Counted from the stretch's first letter, positions 39,301 to 47,094 are shown. The stretch: DNA of 64,000 nucleotides from Ostrinia nubilalis (GCF_963855985.1 NC_087097.1:3939001-4003000), one strand, 5' to 3'. Program-made: numbers and translations. The notes: generated by a model not told the origin, from the letters alone.

Positions 39301-42300
39301 CTGTACCCTAACGCGTGGGATTGAACGCAGACTGAAAGTGGTCTTTCTAGTTTCTAGATTTATGGGCCGACAGTACTTTTGTTCTTATTTTATGTTATGA
39401 TCGAGGGTTGGTTCAAACGAGTCGAGTTATAGTTTGAAAGTCTCATTTGATGGAAAGTATGAAGGATTTATTTTTCTATTAGACGAGTATTTCACTTAAC
39501 TAATGGATTTGGAAGTCTGAAAATATTTCTGCAAGTTTTAGTTAGTTGAGAAAGATTACTTTCTTAAGTGATGATCAAGTGAAAAATTACTTCCGTTGCT
39601 ATAATACAATTATGATATCGTAGCGTATTCGTCTCTCCACTCATTAATCACTTTATTAGATAACATATTCGTTACTACATTCAACGTGTTTATGCTTATG
39701 ACAATGATTTATTATCTAAGGATGTTTGACGCCCTGGAAGAAAATCATTTTAAGTATACTGGCTTTGTGAAATTATATCTACTCGTATTTAGTACGCTGT
39801 ATCCAGGCCAAGAGCGATATCTATTTATTTAAGGTTTTTGTTCATGAATTTAGAATGTATTTTTTCTTACTAACCCCTCGTACGGGACTCGGTGTCGAGG
39901 TGGGAATCCACCTCTCGTTCCCACCGCTGCAACTCCTGTGTAGCCAGGATCTACAGCTTGACCGCCATAATAACCCAACCAATGAAGGTCAAGTTTACTA
40001 ACCCCTTAAACTAAGCTAAATATGCTTAGCTTCACCACAACCAGTCCAGGGTTCGAATCAACGTTCCTCGGATCTCATGTCAGTCCGTCCGACACCTTCA
40101 CCGTTCGGCTATTGTCGTTTCAAATGATACAATTAGTGACAACATAAAGGTTTAGATGAAGACCTTATAAAGGTAGCAGGAAGGCGCTGGATGCAGGCCG
40201 CTAGCAACCGGCCTTTGTGGAAATCATTGGGCGAGGCCTAAGTTCAGCAGTGGACGTCCTATGGCTGAAATGATGATGATGATGAAAGATTTACGGCCGT
40301 ATTCACAAACATTACTATGAGGTCTCACAGTGCTGGTAGACGCACAGGGTCACACACGAACCAATCACAGAGCTCTATTCAACCCTGTGCGATCGATTTG
40401 CTGCTTCACTTGATCAAGCATCGTTTGTGAATACGGGCGTATGTCTTGTATCAATACTCACCAATCCTCGGCAACACGTGGGCCGAATGCCTCAGCATAG
40501 GCAAGGCTATAGGGCCGGGGATATCTCCGAAGGGCTTGAGGTCTACGGAGAAAGCTGGTGCCGCAGCTGGTTTCCATCGCTGGGGCGATGTGGAGGATCT
40601 TCCTGATGAAGACGTGGTCACGGTCCGGCGTGGACGTGAGAGCCTGGTAGAGAGGATAACAAACGGTTTATAGGGCAGCTCAATGTATGTGGTATCTTAT
40701 TTCAACTATAAGTATATTCAGACTAGCTTTTGCCCGCGGCTTCACCCGCGTGGAATTTAGTTTGTCACAAATCGTCATAAATTATAGCCTATATGTTAAT
40801 CTGGATTATAAACAACTAGCTTTCCGCCCGCGGCTTCGCCCGCGTGGAATTTTGTCTGTCACAGAAAAACTTTATCGCGCGCGTCCCTGTTTCAAAAACC
40901 GGGATAAAAACTATCCTATGTTCTTTCCCGGGACTGAAACTATCTCTATGCCAAATTTCATCAAAATCGGTTGCGAGGTTTAAGCGGGAAAGCGTAACAG
41001 ACAGACAGACAGACAGACAGACAGAGTTACTTTCGCATTTATAATATTAGTTGGGATAATACTGTAAAGTTTCAACAAAATCCGTTTAGTAGTTTTTGCG
41101 TGAAAGAGTAACAAACACCAAAGACATCCAGACATCCACACAAACTTTCGCATTTATAATATTAGTAGGATGTTACACGAACATAAATAGGTATTTATGG
41201 ACGGGGACGGGTAAGCTGCCTATTAGGACAGGTAAATTGTTATAGAATTCGATTATAAAATAGAGTAGTCTACGATTTTTCGACTTAACGAACTTTATGA
41301 ACTTACTCAGATATTTTATGATGATAATAATTTAACATGTGATTTTGATGCAAGATCGTGATCGTTTTGCTACATCCTCATTTATCGAATCAACATCTAT
41401 ATTAACGAATAGTAACATTGTCTAGAGGCATCCATCCTTTTTCGCGAAACAAATAAGCGTGATAAATTAACTTAGCCTGCACTGCCTCGTAGATGAACAA
41501 TTTTAAAAAAATAGGTAAACTTACTTTAAGCTGAGATAGAGAAATCAAATGAAGACTTCGCCCTTATTGGATCTAGGCTAGACCTAACTTCAATCGCGAC
41601 TAGGTCAGCTTCACTGCGATAATCCTATGAAATTGCTTACTGCCGATAAATTGAGAGACGAGAACCTTATTATAGGCATTCGCTATAAGAAAATGTTCTT
41701 ATCAACACTAATATAAAGTTGAGTTGACCACCTAACTTTAACCGTACCTAACTAGAATGTTAACCGGTGTTTTTATTTGGAGTTTTGACGTTTGTTAAAG
41801 TTAAAGTAATATGGTGCAACCCAGCCTAAATAAAAAAAAAAAATTTTATCGTTTGGTTATATTGAATCGCCTGCAAAACTATTGGACCGATTTGAAAATC
41901 CTTGGGGGAGGCCTTTGTCCAGCAGTGGACGTCTTTCGGCTGAAACGAACGATTTGAAAAAGCTTTCAGCATTTAAATTTTCCTTACATTATCCCTGATG
42001 AACATACCTAAGCTATAGAATATGGGATAAAGATATTCTGTGACATACTGAAATCAACCCGTGGGCAACAGCTAGTTATTACTTAATGTCTTCGAACCTC
42101 ACATTTCTTTTTTCAGCGCCATTTTGTTTTTTTCACTCTGTAATAAAGTCAAGTCGCATTCAACCCTGGGAAAGTAATTACCAGGGGATTCTCAAGGAAT
42201 AAGTTTATACGACTTCCATCCGAAGTGCGTGTTCTAATTATCCGTTTTAATTGAAATTGGTATTTTATACCTAATAAAACGGGCTCCGTTTTACTTTCCT

Positions 42301-45218
42301 TGTTTAGGTCTAAACGGAGACGATTAGTTCTCAAATCAAATAGTAAATATTGCAGAAAAGTCCGGAAAAGTTCTCGTAAACAAATAATATTTAGGAAGTA
42401 AGTATTTAAAGTCTGCTCTCGTAATAATCTTAAACCAGCACGTAACGGTTGACTCGTTAGCAAAAATGTTTTTGATTTTATTTCGGTGTCCGGTTTTGCG
42501 CTGCAGTTTTACAACTTCCTTGATTTTTAAACTCTACGCCCTACGCTTAAAGTACTGATTACCTTGTAAAAGTTACATAATCTGTTTATATGACGAGCCA
42601 ATATGCGCAGTAAGAATGTGGTCGGGATAATGTATGCGAACCTGACACGCGGGGTCCAGGTACAACCATGAACATCAAGTATCACAGCAAAAGTGGCTTT
42701 ATTGAACAGGTAATAAGGTCTCAGCTTCAACGTGTTACGTCTGAGGTGCTATTGTACGTGCTAAGTTCAAGGTTAAAACAATAACTGGTATTCAAGCGGG
42801 ATTAATACATTGAGCGTTATACAATGCAAGTTTAGTTTAAATAAATAAATAAATAAATAAATCTTTGGACAATTTCACACAACGCCAGCTAGCCCCAAAG
42901 TAAGCAACTTAATGCTTGTGTTATGGGTGCTAGCTTAACGGATATACTACTTATATACTTTTTTTTTTTAAATACATAAATATTATACATAGTCACACCC
43001 AGACCCGTCACAGAAATTAAAATTCATCATTTCAATTTCTGCCCGGCCGGGAATCGAACCCGGGACCTCTCGGCATAGTAGTCCGTTCTGAACCACTACA
43101 CCAAACGGCCGACAAATTTTTGAGGCCGTTTGAGTTGTAGAGGTACGTAGTAATACGAAAGAAGCAATGTAGGTAGAGCGTGAGTTGTTTATCTATGCGT
43201 CGAGACAAAAAAAGCATGTTAATTTTTTTGGCAGGCAGAAACTGGCAGTGGCAAGTTAGTCTGCTAAACTGTGGTGGTAAACAATAAACATAGCGGCACA
43301 CCGGTGTTATGTTTAGCGTGTTTTTGTAACTTAGACGATCTTTTGTATAATTTTGTTTGCGAAGATAAAAGTTTGTAGCTACTGTAGCTAAATAGATAAA
43401 AATAATAATAATACGGCGAATCGTATCAAATTTTATCAATCTTGTAGTCTAGATGAGTAGAATAGTCTATTCTATTTAATTTATCCTGCTAAGTACTTCG
43501 GTACTAAGTGTAGAGCTTCAGAGGGTACGTTAAGTAATGTCATGTTATCAGCATTTAAATAGCCTTAGATATAAGCAATATGATGTAAAAAGAGAATTCT
43601 AGTATTCGTATTTCTATAAATAAGAATTTTTATGGCATATAAAAGCAGTTTTCCATTCATGACCTTAAGTAATCCCAAAATACTCGTAAAGGCCGGTCCT
43701 TCGGCATTTAACGGTATTAAAAATGTATGCACATAAGGAAAGATCGCAACTTAGTTTAACAACCTTACTTTTATTTTTATTTCAGTTGTAAGGTGAATGA
43801 CACTTAAATGATTTTGACCCACCTAACGTAATAATTACTTTTAATACAGACTTCCTGGCTGGAATTTTGCTTTAAAAACTTCAATCGACAGAAAAAAAAC
43901 GACGTCTCTAAAAACTATCTATGCCGATCTTCGAATGTTTTTTTTGAGCTCCGTTACTTATGTACCACTTATTAATTTCTACTAATTACCTAGTTAGGCA
44001 CTAAATTACCTATTGTGCTGGTAATTATGTAAATTAAAAGTATGTACTTATTTAAATAAATTACGCTCTGATTGCAGTGACAAATAAAATAATGATTGAT
44101 GATTACTAAATTAATTGTTAATTATCGTTGCGTAAAATTAAATAAGTAATATCTACTAATGTGAACTTTTTCGCAACAAAAAATTATTTATCTGATAAAT
44201 ACAATCTCTTTCAAATAAAATTATAGCCTGACCAGGAACATAAAAACCCTGGCATAGAGGCGCGTCAATTGCATTTGATAGTGCAACACTGAGTACAGTC
44301 GTACCTGTGTTAAATTAATAGGCTAACTTTATGTATCAGGATTCAGGATTATGGGCTAACTGTGATATTTTCATAAATTAACGAAAAAATATTATTATAG
44401 GTAACCTGGTTTAAATAAATTAAATGAAACCATCAATCGAGTTAGTAGGATTTATTTTATTATTCATCTATAATCAAATTCAGAACTTGAATTCAACTGC
44501 AATGTCTGCTCATGAACGCTTCAAACTCGGTACTTCTTTCCCAATTCCATAAAATTCAACACTTAGAAAGTGACAAAAAACTTTAAAATAGGTAGTTGAA
44601 ACAAACCACAGCTAATTTTCGTAGTGGACTGTACTAAACGATAAACATGTCAGTCAATTTGACAACCTTTGTCGAAAACATTATTCAATGAAAATATTGT
44701 CCGAACCCTTAGTATTTCTCTTCGACAAATACTTTAACACATTGTGAACCACTTTTCTTTCACGACTATAAAAAGATTTTAGCAATTTAATTCACAAAAT
44801 CAATTGCGCACATTTAAAATAAAGTTTGTTTACACTTTGACAGCAATAGACTGACATGCAAGGTGACATGTCAATGAAGTTTTCAGTTACTGTTGCCATT
44901 AAAAGAAATTAGTACCATTAGTTTTCCGCAACATGGCGAGGGTTTTTATGTTCCTGGTCAGGCTATACAAAAAAATATTTATCAACTTAAACCTTCCTCT
45001 TGAATCACTCTATCTATTAAAAACCACATCAAAATCCGTTGCGTAGTTTTAAAGATCTAAGCATACATTAGGGACAAACAGACAACAAAGCGACTTTTTT
45101 GTAATATATTATGTAGTGATAAAAATAAATTTTAAATCAATAAACTAAATAATACAGATTTTTAATAAAATAAAAATACTTACAAAGTTTGCCGTATCAA
45201 GAGCGAAGACTTCGCCAT
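15070..45218 (-). CDS. Mitochondrial-clan cytochrome P450, ten-exon gene, 541 aa
   Basis: I assembled this gene by joining ten minus-strand exons: 45218-45184, 40643-40462, 38655-38522, 29961-29867, 27183-27073, 21790-21638, 20521-20312, 17569-17422, 16047-15808 and 15387-15070. All borders are GT-AG and the total is 1626 nt in one frame. Residues 1-45 are rich in Arg, Ser and Thr without Asp or Glu, as in mitochondrial leaders. DIPGP at 52-56 is the hinge, W156xxxR160 is helix C, YRWALETIG (exon 6) is typical of mitochondrial P450s, E407xxR410 is helix K, and FIPERW is at 459-464. The family uses adrenodoxin-supplied electrons in the mitochondrial matrix; several members make ecdysone and others act on xenobiotics. 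Two core sites are odd: the I-helix reads AGVEPL (352-357) without the usual Thr, and the heme loop reads PFGDACPATG (484-493). Candidate families are CYP315A1 (shadow), CYP339 or CYP333. I cannot choose without a search. Confidence 0.88.
15808..16047 (-). CDS. P450 exon 9: end of I-helix to helix K and beta sheet
   Basis: Residues 357-436. It starts LVHSALSMLYQLSLHA (rest of helix I), then PELPYIAACAKEALRIHP with the K-helix ExxR (E407, R410), then GGFEVPAG before the donor GTGAGTC. The acceptor is TTTTGTTTCCAG|C. The pattern YIxAxxKExLRxxP is standard for P450s. Confidence 0.92.
16676..16805. repeat. Interspersed repeat GTCCCAGTATT...AATAAATGG
   Basis: Shared with 30050-30175 (GTAAGCTTTTAAAAGCGCGT, CCAGTGCTGAAAAGATGCAG) and partly with 28735-28805. 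Class unknown. Intron 8 here and intron 3 there. Confidence 0.55.
17422..17569 (-). CDS. P450 exon 8: helices H and I (first half)
   Basis: Residues 307-356. The acceptor has an excellent pyrimidine tract (CTTCCTCATTTCTTACAG), the frame joins to exon 7 as HY-S-LTEFF, and the exon ends DFLLAGVEP before GTAAGT. AGVE corresponds to the AGxE/D of the I-helix oxygen-binding groove, but the following Thr is replaced by Pro356. A MITE (17665-17795) lies about 95 nt upstream of the acceptor. Confidence 0.85.
17665..17795. mobile_element. MITE with ends GCCCGTATTCACAAAC, copy next to exon 8
   Basis: Starts ACGCCCGTAGTCACAAAC and ends TTTGTGAATACCGGCGT, in the opposite orientation to the copy at 40293 (shared inner part AGCAGCAAATCGAACGCACA). 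It lies about 95 nt from the exon 8 acceptor. Confidence 0.85.
18280..18490. repeat. Probable interspersed repeat with GACGTCA words
   Basis: GTTGAAGTTCCGCACGACGT, GCATTGACGTCACGGGCCTC and TTTGGCGCGCTTTATCTC look like a moth repeat family, but no second copy is in the window. Intron 7. Confidence 0.35.
19358..19516 (-). pseudogene. Exon 7 relic, copy 7, with the original donor
   Basis: The last copy in gene order. It is followed by unique intron sequence starting GTGAGTTATAAT, a consensus donor that is probably the ancestral 5' splice site. It carries YASEIAGG and NNVLKAL, replacements not seen in exon 7. TACTGA subtype. Confidence 0.75.
19517..19675 (-). pseudogene. Exon 7 relic, copy 6
   Basis: TACCG subtype. 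The donor position reads GTGGGT, which as coding is Trp and not a stop, so copies 6 and 7 form one continuous open frame across the junction (HYRWVKILEQLS). Confidence 0.75.
19676..19834 (-). pseudogene. Exon 7 relic, copy 5
   Basis: TACCG subtype with replacements that include SGATLKKNS in place of SEATLKKDS. The donor is GTAGGT, with an in-frame TAG. It is the most changed copy at the protein level. Confidence 0.75.
19835..19993 (-). pseudogene. Exon 7 relic, copy 4
   Basis: TACCG subtype, with the exon part almost identical to copy 6. The donor GTAGGT gives an in-frame TAG. Confidence 0.75.
19994..20152 (-). pseudogene. Exon 7 relic, copy 3
   Basis: TACTGA subtype with SLLQY in place of SLVRY. 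The donor is GTAGGG, and there is an in-frame TAG at the donor. Confidence 0.75.
20153..20311 (-). pseudogene. Exon 7 relic, copy 2
   Basis: Has GTAAGT after the exon part, the best donor consensus among the internal copies. In frame the donor gives TAA. It carries DLLVF where exon 7 has DSQVF, and belongs to the TACTGA subtype. There is no pyrimidine tract in front of it, so use as an exon is unlikely. Confidence 0.75.
20312..20521 (-). CDS. P450 exon 7: helix F/G region, first copy of a tandem repeat
   Basis: Residues 237-307. It starts after the acceptor TTACCCCCAG|A with a polar stretch (EKTSLDDDTPDRCSLSKRSL), then SPAESLVRYAREIAGGN and NALKALDRHY, and ends at the donor ACAG|GTAGGT. The last 147 nt (20312-20458) are copy 1 of a sevenfold tandem array continuing to 19358. 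This copy is the only one with a proper acceptor and the unique 5' part of the exon. Failing to splice here would hit an in-frame TAG directly. Helices F and G normally line the substrate channel. Confidence 0.82.
21405..21560 (-). mobile_element. LINE 3' fragment (QQWTSYG type)
   Basis: GGCCTCCCCCAAAGATTTTC, GTCCACCAAGTGAGAAGCC and CTGCCCCAAATGGCG on the plus strand mark an antisense copy with respect to the window. It lies in intron 6 near exon 6. Confidence 0.7.
21638..21790 (-). CDS. P450 exon 6: helices D and E
   Basis: Residues 186-237. EVYRWALETIGVMMFGIRLG matches the xWxLESIGxVALxxRLG signature that separates mitochondrial-clan P450s from the microsomal clans, and is the best single piece of family evidence. 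The acceptor is TTTTCTCCAG|G and the donor AACAA|GTAAGTC. Confidence 0.92.
22846..25162 (+). mobile_element. TA-flanked TIR transposon, 2.3 kb, non-autonomous
   Basis: The ends read CAGGGTGTTGATTTCAATAC...GCCATATTTA at 22846 and the inverted version at 25162, with TA on both sides. The inner part has a GC-rich tract (23008-23090), no full transposase, and one short exon-like frame at 24606-24695. It lies in intron 5 of the P450. Confidence 0.85.
24606..24695 (+). pseudogene. Remnant first exon with an HTH-like (DUF4817-type) start
   Basis: ATG followed by 30 codons (MPNHTYSAREYVNMVYCYGR and RGNASEVAS) and a good donor TCG|GTGAGT. The pattern of a Tyr-Thr/Ser...EY..MV..YG...GN.A start is what I know from the short helix-turn-helix domain named DUF4817 found in insect transposon proteins. 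No following exon was found before the right terminus, so this looks like what remains after an internal deletion. Confidence 0.5.
26548..26688. mobile_element. MITE, 141 bp with ends CAGGGTGACTGAAATCG
   Basis: CAGGGTGACTGAAATCGTTGG at the left and the inverted form with one extra A at the right, arms about 33 bp. Intron 5 of the P450. Confidence 0.85.
26735..26768. repeat. Perfect hairpin, 14-bp arms
   Basis: TTAGCCCTACCGTA (26735-26748), loop CTAGGG, inverted arm to 26768. Intron 5 of the P450, close after the MITE at 26548. Confidence 0.9.
27073..27183 (-). CDS. P450 exon 5: helix C with WxxxR
   Basis: Residues 149-186. It holds NAIWAAIRALLQ, where W156 and R160 form the WxxxR motif that contacts a heme propionate, followed by CYDKAFDDIAADATRR. 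The acceptor is TTCCTAACAG|A and the donor CGAAG|GTATTA, which is weaker than the other donors. An RTE-like repeat (27235-27425) begins about 50 nt upstream of the acceptor. Confidence 0.88.
27235..27425 (+). mobile_element. RTE-like LINE/SINE tail
   Basis: CAGCTTTTGCCCGCGGCTTC to ATTTATAATATTAGTAGGAC, directly upstream (gene sense) of exon 5. Confidence 0.75.
28409..28700. mobile_element. MITE, about 290 bp with ends GTCAGTGTCTGGGGTATG
   Basis: The left end GTCAGTGTCTGGGGTATGGG and the reverse complement of the right end GTCAGTGCCTGAGATATGAG match over about 22 bp. Intron 4 of the P450. Confidence 0.7.
29537..29848 (+). pseudogene. LINE 3' fragment, C-terminal protein end ...QQWTSYG
   Basis: An open stretch of 96 codons with WQWAGHIVRK, GRLPTRWTDDFIKVAG, RRWMQAA and GEAYVQQWTSYG, then TGA and a GAT-rich tail. 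This is the C-terminal end of an insect endonuclease/reverse-transcriptase retrotransposon, very abundant in moths. It is the longest such fragment here and lies antisense in intron 4, touching the exon 4 donor. Confidence 0.8.
29867..29961 (-). CDS. P450 exon 4: helix B/B' region
   Basis: Residues 118-149. It contains ESGVTEPPRWTRSPLGHHR, which resembles the stretch before helix C where mitochondrial P450s have RP...YR. The acceptor is TTATTCTCAG|G and the donor CACGG|GTAAGTG. The donor lies about 20 nt from the GATGAT tail of an antisense LINE fragment (29537-29848), so splicing here operates right at a repeat edge. Confidence 0.85.
30050..30175. repeat. Interspersed repeat GTCCCAGTATT...AATAAATGG, second copy
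   Basis: Matches 16676-16805 in the same orientation. It lies about 90 bp upstream (gene sense) of exon 4. Confidence 0.55.
30293..30470 (+). mobile_element. Worn LINE tail fragment
   Basis: TAGGGATCTGCCCAGCTCTT, then TTGAATTACTCTATTAAAAA and GCATACATAGCGACAGACAG. A related piece is at 44980-45115. Confidence 0.5.
31612..31802. mobile_element. MITE of the GGCTGAGTTGCACCA family, divergent
   Basis: The right end GGTGGTGCAACTCAACC and inner CAAATGTCAAAAATCTGTCA match the family. The left end (GGGCTGATTTTTCAACA) is more changed. It lies in intron 3 of the P450. Confidence 0.65.
34002..34060 (-). mobile_element. Worn LINE 3' fragment (QQWTSYG type)
   Basis: A minus-strand frame reads FLEKAYAQQWTTTGW, a degenerate version of the same end. 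Intron 3. Confidence 0.6.
34550..35142. mobile_element. Possible hAT-like non-autonomous element
   Basis: The left CAAGGGTGGTCAACTTG and right GCCAGCCGTGGGCCACTAC are weakly inverted. The inner GCCAAGGAACCCTAAA is shared with the element at 4744. Boundaries are uncertain. Confidence 0.35.
35868..35913 (+). mobile_element. LINE 3' fragment (QQWTSYG type)
   Basis: GGGGAGGCCTTTGTCCAGCA, then GTGGATGTCATTTGGCTGAA. Intron 3. Confidence 0.7.
37900..38025 (-). mobile_element. Repeat ending CCAAGAGCTTCCTCGTTGTGG
   Basis: Contains CATCACTTACCATCAGGTGA and GGCCAAGAGCTTCCTCGTTG, shared with 56255-56335. Each ends in an A-rich run, so it is probably a LINE or SINE tail. Strand unclear. Intron 3. Confidence 0.5.
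38160..38384 (-). mobile_element. RTE-like LINE/SINE tail
   Basis: Antisense to the plus strand: CTTAATATTATAAATGCGAA to GTGAAGCCGCGGGAGGCCGC, with GTCTGTCTGTCTCG inside. It ends about 140 bp from the exon 3 donor. Confidence 0.75.
38522..38655 (-). CDS. P450 exon 3: helix A and beta-1 region
   Basis: Residues 73-117. It contains LRDKYGDLVRLAK and LYVFDPEMMREV, which match the KYGxIV...DPE pattern of helix A and beta-1 in mitochondrial P450s. The acceptor is TTTTCCAG|GTG and the donor GAGAG|GTGAGTG. It joins to exon 4 in phase 0. Confidence 0.88.
40155..40286 (+). mobile_element. LINE 3' fragment (QQWTSYG type)
   Basis: GAAGACCTTATAAAGGTAGC to GGCTGAAATGATGATGATGA, immediately before the MITE at 40293. 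Intron 2. Confidence 0.75.
40293..40441. mobile_element. MITE with ends GCCCGTATTCACAAAC, copy next to exon 2
   Basis: Starts ACGGCCGTATTCACAAAC and ends GTTTGTGAATACGGGCGT. The interior CAATCACAGAGCTCTATTCAAC is shared, inverted, with the copy at 17665. It ends about 20 nt from the exon 2 donor. Confidence 0.85.
40462..40643 (-). CDS. P450 exon 2: leader and proline-rich hinge
   Basis: Residues 12-73. The first two thirds carry many Arg, Ser, Thr and Pro residues, then KPFGDIPGP, the start of the mature mitochondrial P450 fold. The acceptor is TCTCTACCAG|G and the donor ATTG|GTGAGT. A MITE (40293-40441) ends about 20 nt from the donor, and an RTE-like repeat begins about 80 nt upstream of the acceptor, so this exon sits in a narrow gap between mobile elements. 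Confidence 0.85.
40723..41171 (+). mobile_element. RTE-like tail nested inside another RTE-like tail
   Basis: The outer copy (40723-40814 and 41057-41171) matches the 11518 copy and is interrupted after TATAAACAA by an inner copy (40815-41056). The inner copy begins CTAGCTTTCCGCCCGCGGC and ends after a CAGA repeat and ATAATATTAGTTGGG. Confidence 0.75.
41714..41828. mobile_element. MITE of the GGCTGAGTTGCACCA family
   Basis: AGTTGAGTTGACCACCTAAC at one end and ATGGTGCAACCCAGCC at the other, with inner GACGTTTGTTAAAGTTAAAG. It lies in intron 1 of the P450. Confidence 0.7.
41895..41952 (+). mobile_element. LINE 3' fragment (QQWTSYG type)
   Basis: AATCCTTGGGGGAGGCCTTT to GTCTTTCGGCTGAAACGAAC. 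Intron 1. Confidence 0.7.
42841..43112 (-). mobile_element. tRNA-derived SINE
   Basis: On the minus strand, from 43112, there is an A-box-like TTTGGTGTAGTGGTTCAGAA and a B box GGGTTCGATTCCC about 45 nt later, then a SINE body and an ATTT repeat tail (42841-42864). The acceptor stem does not pair properly and the body continues, so it is a SINE and not a working tRNA gene. Intron 1 of the P450. Confidence 0.8.
44224..44966. mobile_element. TIR element, 743 bp with ends TAGCCTGACCAGGAACAT
   Basis: TAGCCTGACCAGGAACATAA with AACCCT at the left is exactly inverted at the right. It is flanked by TA. There is no open frame of note. It lies in intron 1, about 220 bp from exon 1. Confidence 0.85.
44980..45115 (+). 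mobile_element. Worn LINE tail fragment
   Basis: CTTGAATCACTCTATCTATT, ATCAAAATCCGTTGCGTAGT and AAGCATACATTAGGGACAAA match the piece at 30293. It ends about 70 bp from exon 1. Confidence 0.5.
45184..45218 (-). CDS. P450 exon 1: start codon and leader
   Basis: Encodes MAKSSLLIRQT plus two bases of the next codon. The ATG context (AAAAATATGG) is good for insects, and the donor TTT|GTAAGT is near consensus. It was chosen as exon 1 because exon 2 has no ATG before an upstream in-frame stop, and because this joins in frame to give a basic amphipathic leader. The exon is only 35 nt, so gene predictors could miss it. It is followed by a 4.5-kb intron. Confidence 0.75.
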
Positions 45219-45297
45219 ATTTTTAGCGGGAACCAACTTTTTAAAAATCACAGACACAGATAACAAAATAATCACAATCACACAAAGGAGAACATAA

Positions 45298-45303
45298 TTT
45301 ATA
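45298..45303 (-). promoter_or_regulatory. Possible TATA box of the P450 gene
   Basis: TATAAA on the minus strand (inside CTATAAATT), about 80 nt upstream of the ATG. This is compatible with a start of transcription some 50 nt before the ATG. It is only a short match in AT-rich DNA, with no other core promoter motif recognised. Confidence 0.22.
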
Positions 45304-45945
45304 GTTTTTAATAAACGATTCTTTTTTCGAATTTAATTTATTTTTAATGTTTCGCGGTCCGACTGGTCTTAAGCTCGCACGAGTCGATAATGCATTCATT
45401 TAATGTAACCGGCTTGTATACTATCGACATTCTGCCGCTAGGGATGTGCTAAATACGCGGAGCTATCAAATGAAATATCGATAAGCCATGGATTAAGTAA
45501 TATTTATTATACCTTGTATTATTATGTTTAATTACTTGTTGAAGTTGAATATAAAATTACAATCGTGTGAATAATATACTAAATTAAATTACGTTTTGTT
45601 TTTCAATATTATCAATCTCATTTAGTTCAACAATATTAATCATAAATACATAAACCTAAATGATGTCTTAAATTTTTGAATAAAGAAATTATTACTTCCC
45701 AATGATACACTTATTACGAGATAGAACCGATAAACTAGTCACAAAGCAAAGTTAAAATAAAATTAGTTTCGGTTGAACACGCATCTATATTAAAGCCAGG
45801 CATGCATGACTATCATAAGACGGTTATGTTATTAATTTCTCTGAAATTTTCGTTTTTTAGCACCGTCTTTCTACTGAACTTCGTAATTTTTACGTAGTTT
45901 TTTTTACATCATTAAACGATAAACACTAAGCGTTTCGATGACTCT

Positions 45946-46140
45946 TTTATAATACGAACAGCTAGGGACTGGAATACGCTGCCTGCTGCTGTCTTTCCCG
46001 AAGACTATAATCCGGGCCTTTTCAAGGCGAGAGTGAATAGGCACTTACAGGGCAGATATGTACCATCCTAGACTGCACCCCACTTAACATCAGGTGCGAT
46101 TGTGGTCAAATAACTGCCTTGTTATGCATAAAAAAAATAA
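45946..46140 (+). pseudogene. Jockey/CR1-type LINE 3' end with poly-A-like tail
   Basis: A short frame reading RDWNTLPAAVFPEDYN with GLFKARVNRHLQGRYVPS, which is a typical LINE reverse-transcriptase C-terminus, then a stop, a 3' UTR (CACTTAACATCAGGTGCGAT) and an A-rich tail. The same end is at 6743-6840 on the minus strand. Confidence 0.7.
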
Positions 46141-47094
46141 ATAAAAAAAATGTTTATCAAAATAAAACTTCAATTAAATCTATATTTAAACTTCCAGGTG
46201 TTATGATTATAGATAGGTACATATTATGCATGGGTGGGTATCTAGATCTACATCACTGTTTCTAATTAAATATCAAGTTAATTACTGAACTTCGCCGTAT
46301 ACTGAGACTAATTACGCAGAAGAATTTAATCAATGTAACGTTAAAGATTTCTCGGTGTATGTAATGATTTATGAATTCGTGATACAATTGTATTAAACAC
46401 GCTTGAGTCAATACACGTGACGTGCCGAACTGTACTTACCGATTACCGATGCTGCGATAGTAAAGTTATTTATAATTAGACAGAAAAGAAGAAAATTTAA
46501 ACATTTATTACGATGGACATCACACAAAGACAGACAGGTACAGACATAATTAGGACTGTGTTATAATAGGAAATATTATGATGTGTCGATATGATCTATA
46601 CTTACTTTCAATTACATAATATTACTACATAAAATTAGTATTATTATTTATCATATCTTACAATTTAAACGTTCATAAACCCTTTTTTGATATTCTAAAA
46701 AAATATATTATTTTTCTATCGATATGTAAACACTTCGCGTGTTTGTTCCCATCACTACGGTTTGAACTTTGCACCCAATCTTTGTTTACACCGTCCTATC
46801 CTATGACTCGTCCCCAAGGACGAGCGGGAATTGGTTGATTGCTCTTGCATAATGGGATCGGGTTCGTATCTGAAGAATACCATAGGAAAATTTCTTAGTG
46901 CAATACCATAAAGATGCATATTTCTATTACCTACTTAATTATGGTATATGGTTTTAAAATGGGTTTTTATAGAAAATTCGGCCTATGACACTTATTAGCC
47001 AGGTGGGCCTCATTTTTGTTAAGTAGAGTGTAACTAGCTCTGTTCGATCTTTGACATTCATAAAAGATGGATATTAATTGACATTCATAAATAT

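Larger units (their letters stand above)
40644..45183 (-). other. P450 intron 1, 4.5 kb
   Basis: Contains the nested RTE tails, LINE and MITE pieces, the tRNA-derived SINE and the 743-bp TIR element. The open frame at 42149-42463 has no motif. Confidence 0.7.
45219..47094. other. Upstream flank of the P450 gene
   Basis: The P450 promoter must lie here (strongest TATA match at 45298). A LINE remnant is at 45946. Nothing else is recognised. Confidence 0.6.

Noticed and set aside
41003..41026. CRISPR-like or functional array at the CAGA repeat
   Set aside because: Simple CAGA microsatellite inside an RTE-like tail.
42149..42463. 104-codon minus-strand frame in P450 intron 1
   Set aside because: No motif, no splice signals, and composition like the surrounding intron.
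43040..43112. Functional tRNA gene
   Set aside because: A and B boxes are present, but the acceptor stem does not pair and SINE body sequence follows with an ATTT tail.
43032..43439. Open frame of 135 codons on the minus strand
   Set aside because: It runs through a tRNA-derived SINE, and its end (from the SINE B box) is not protein-like. No family match.
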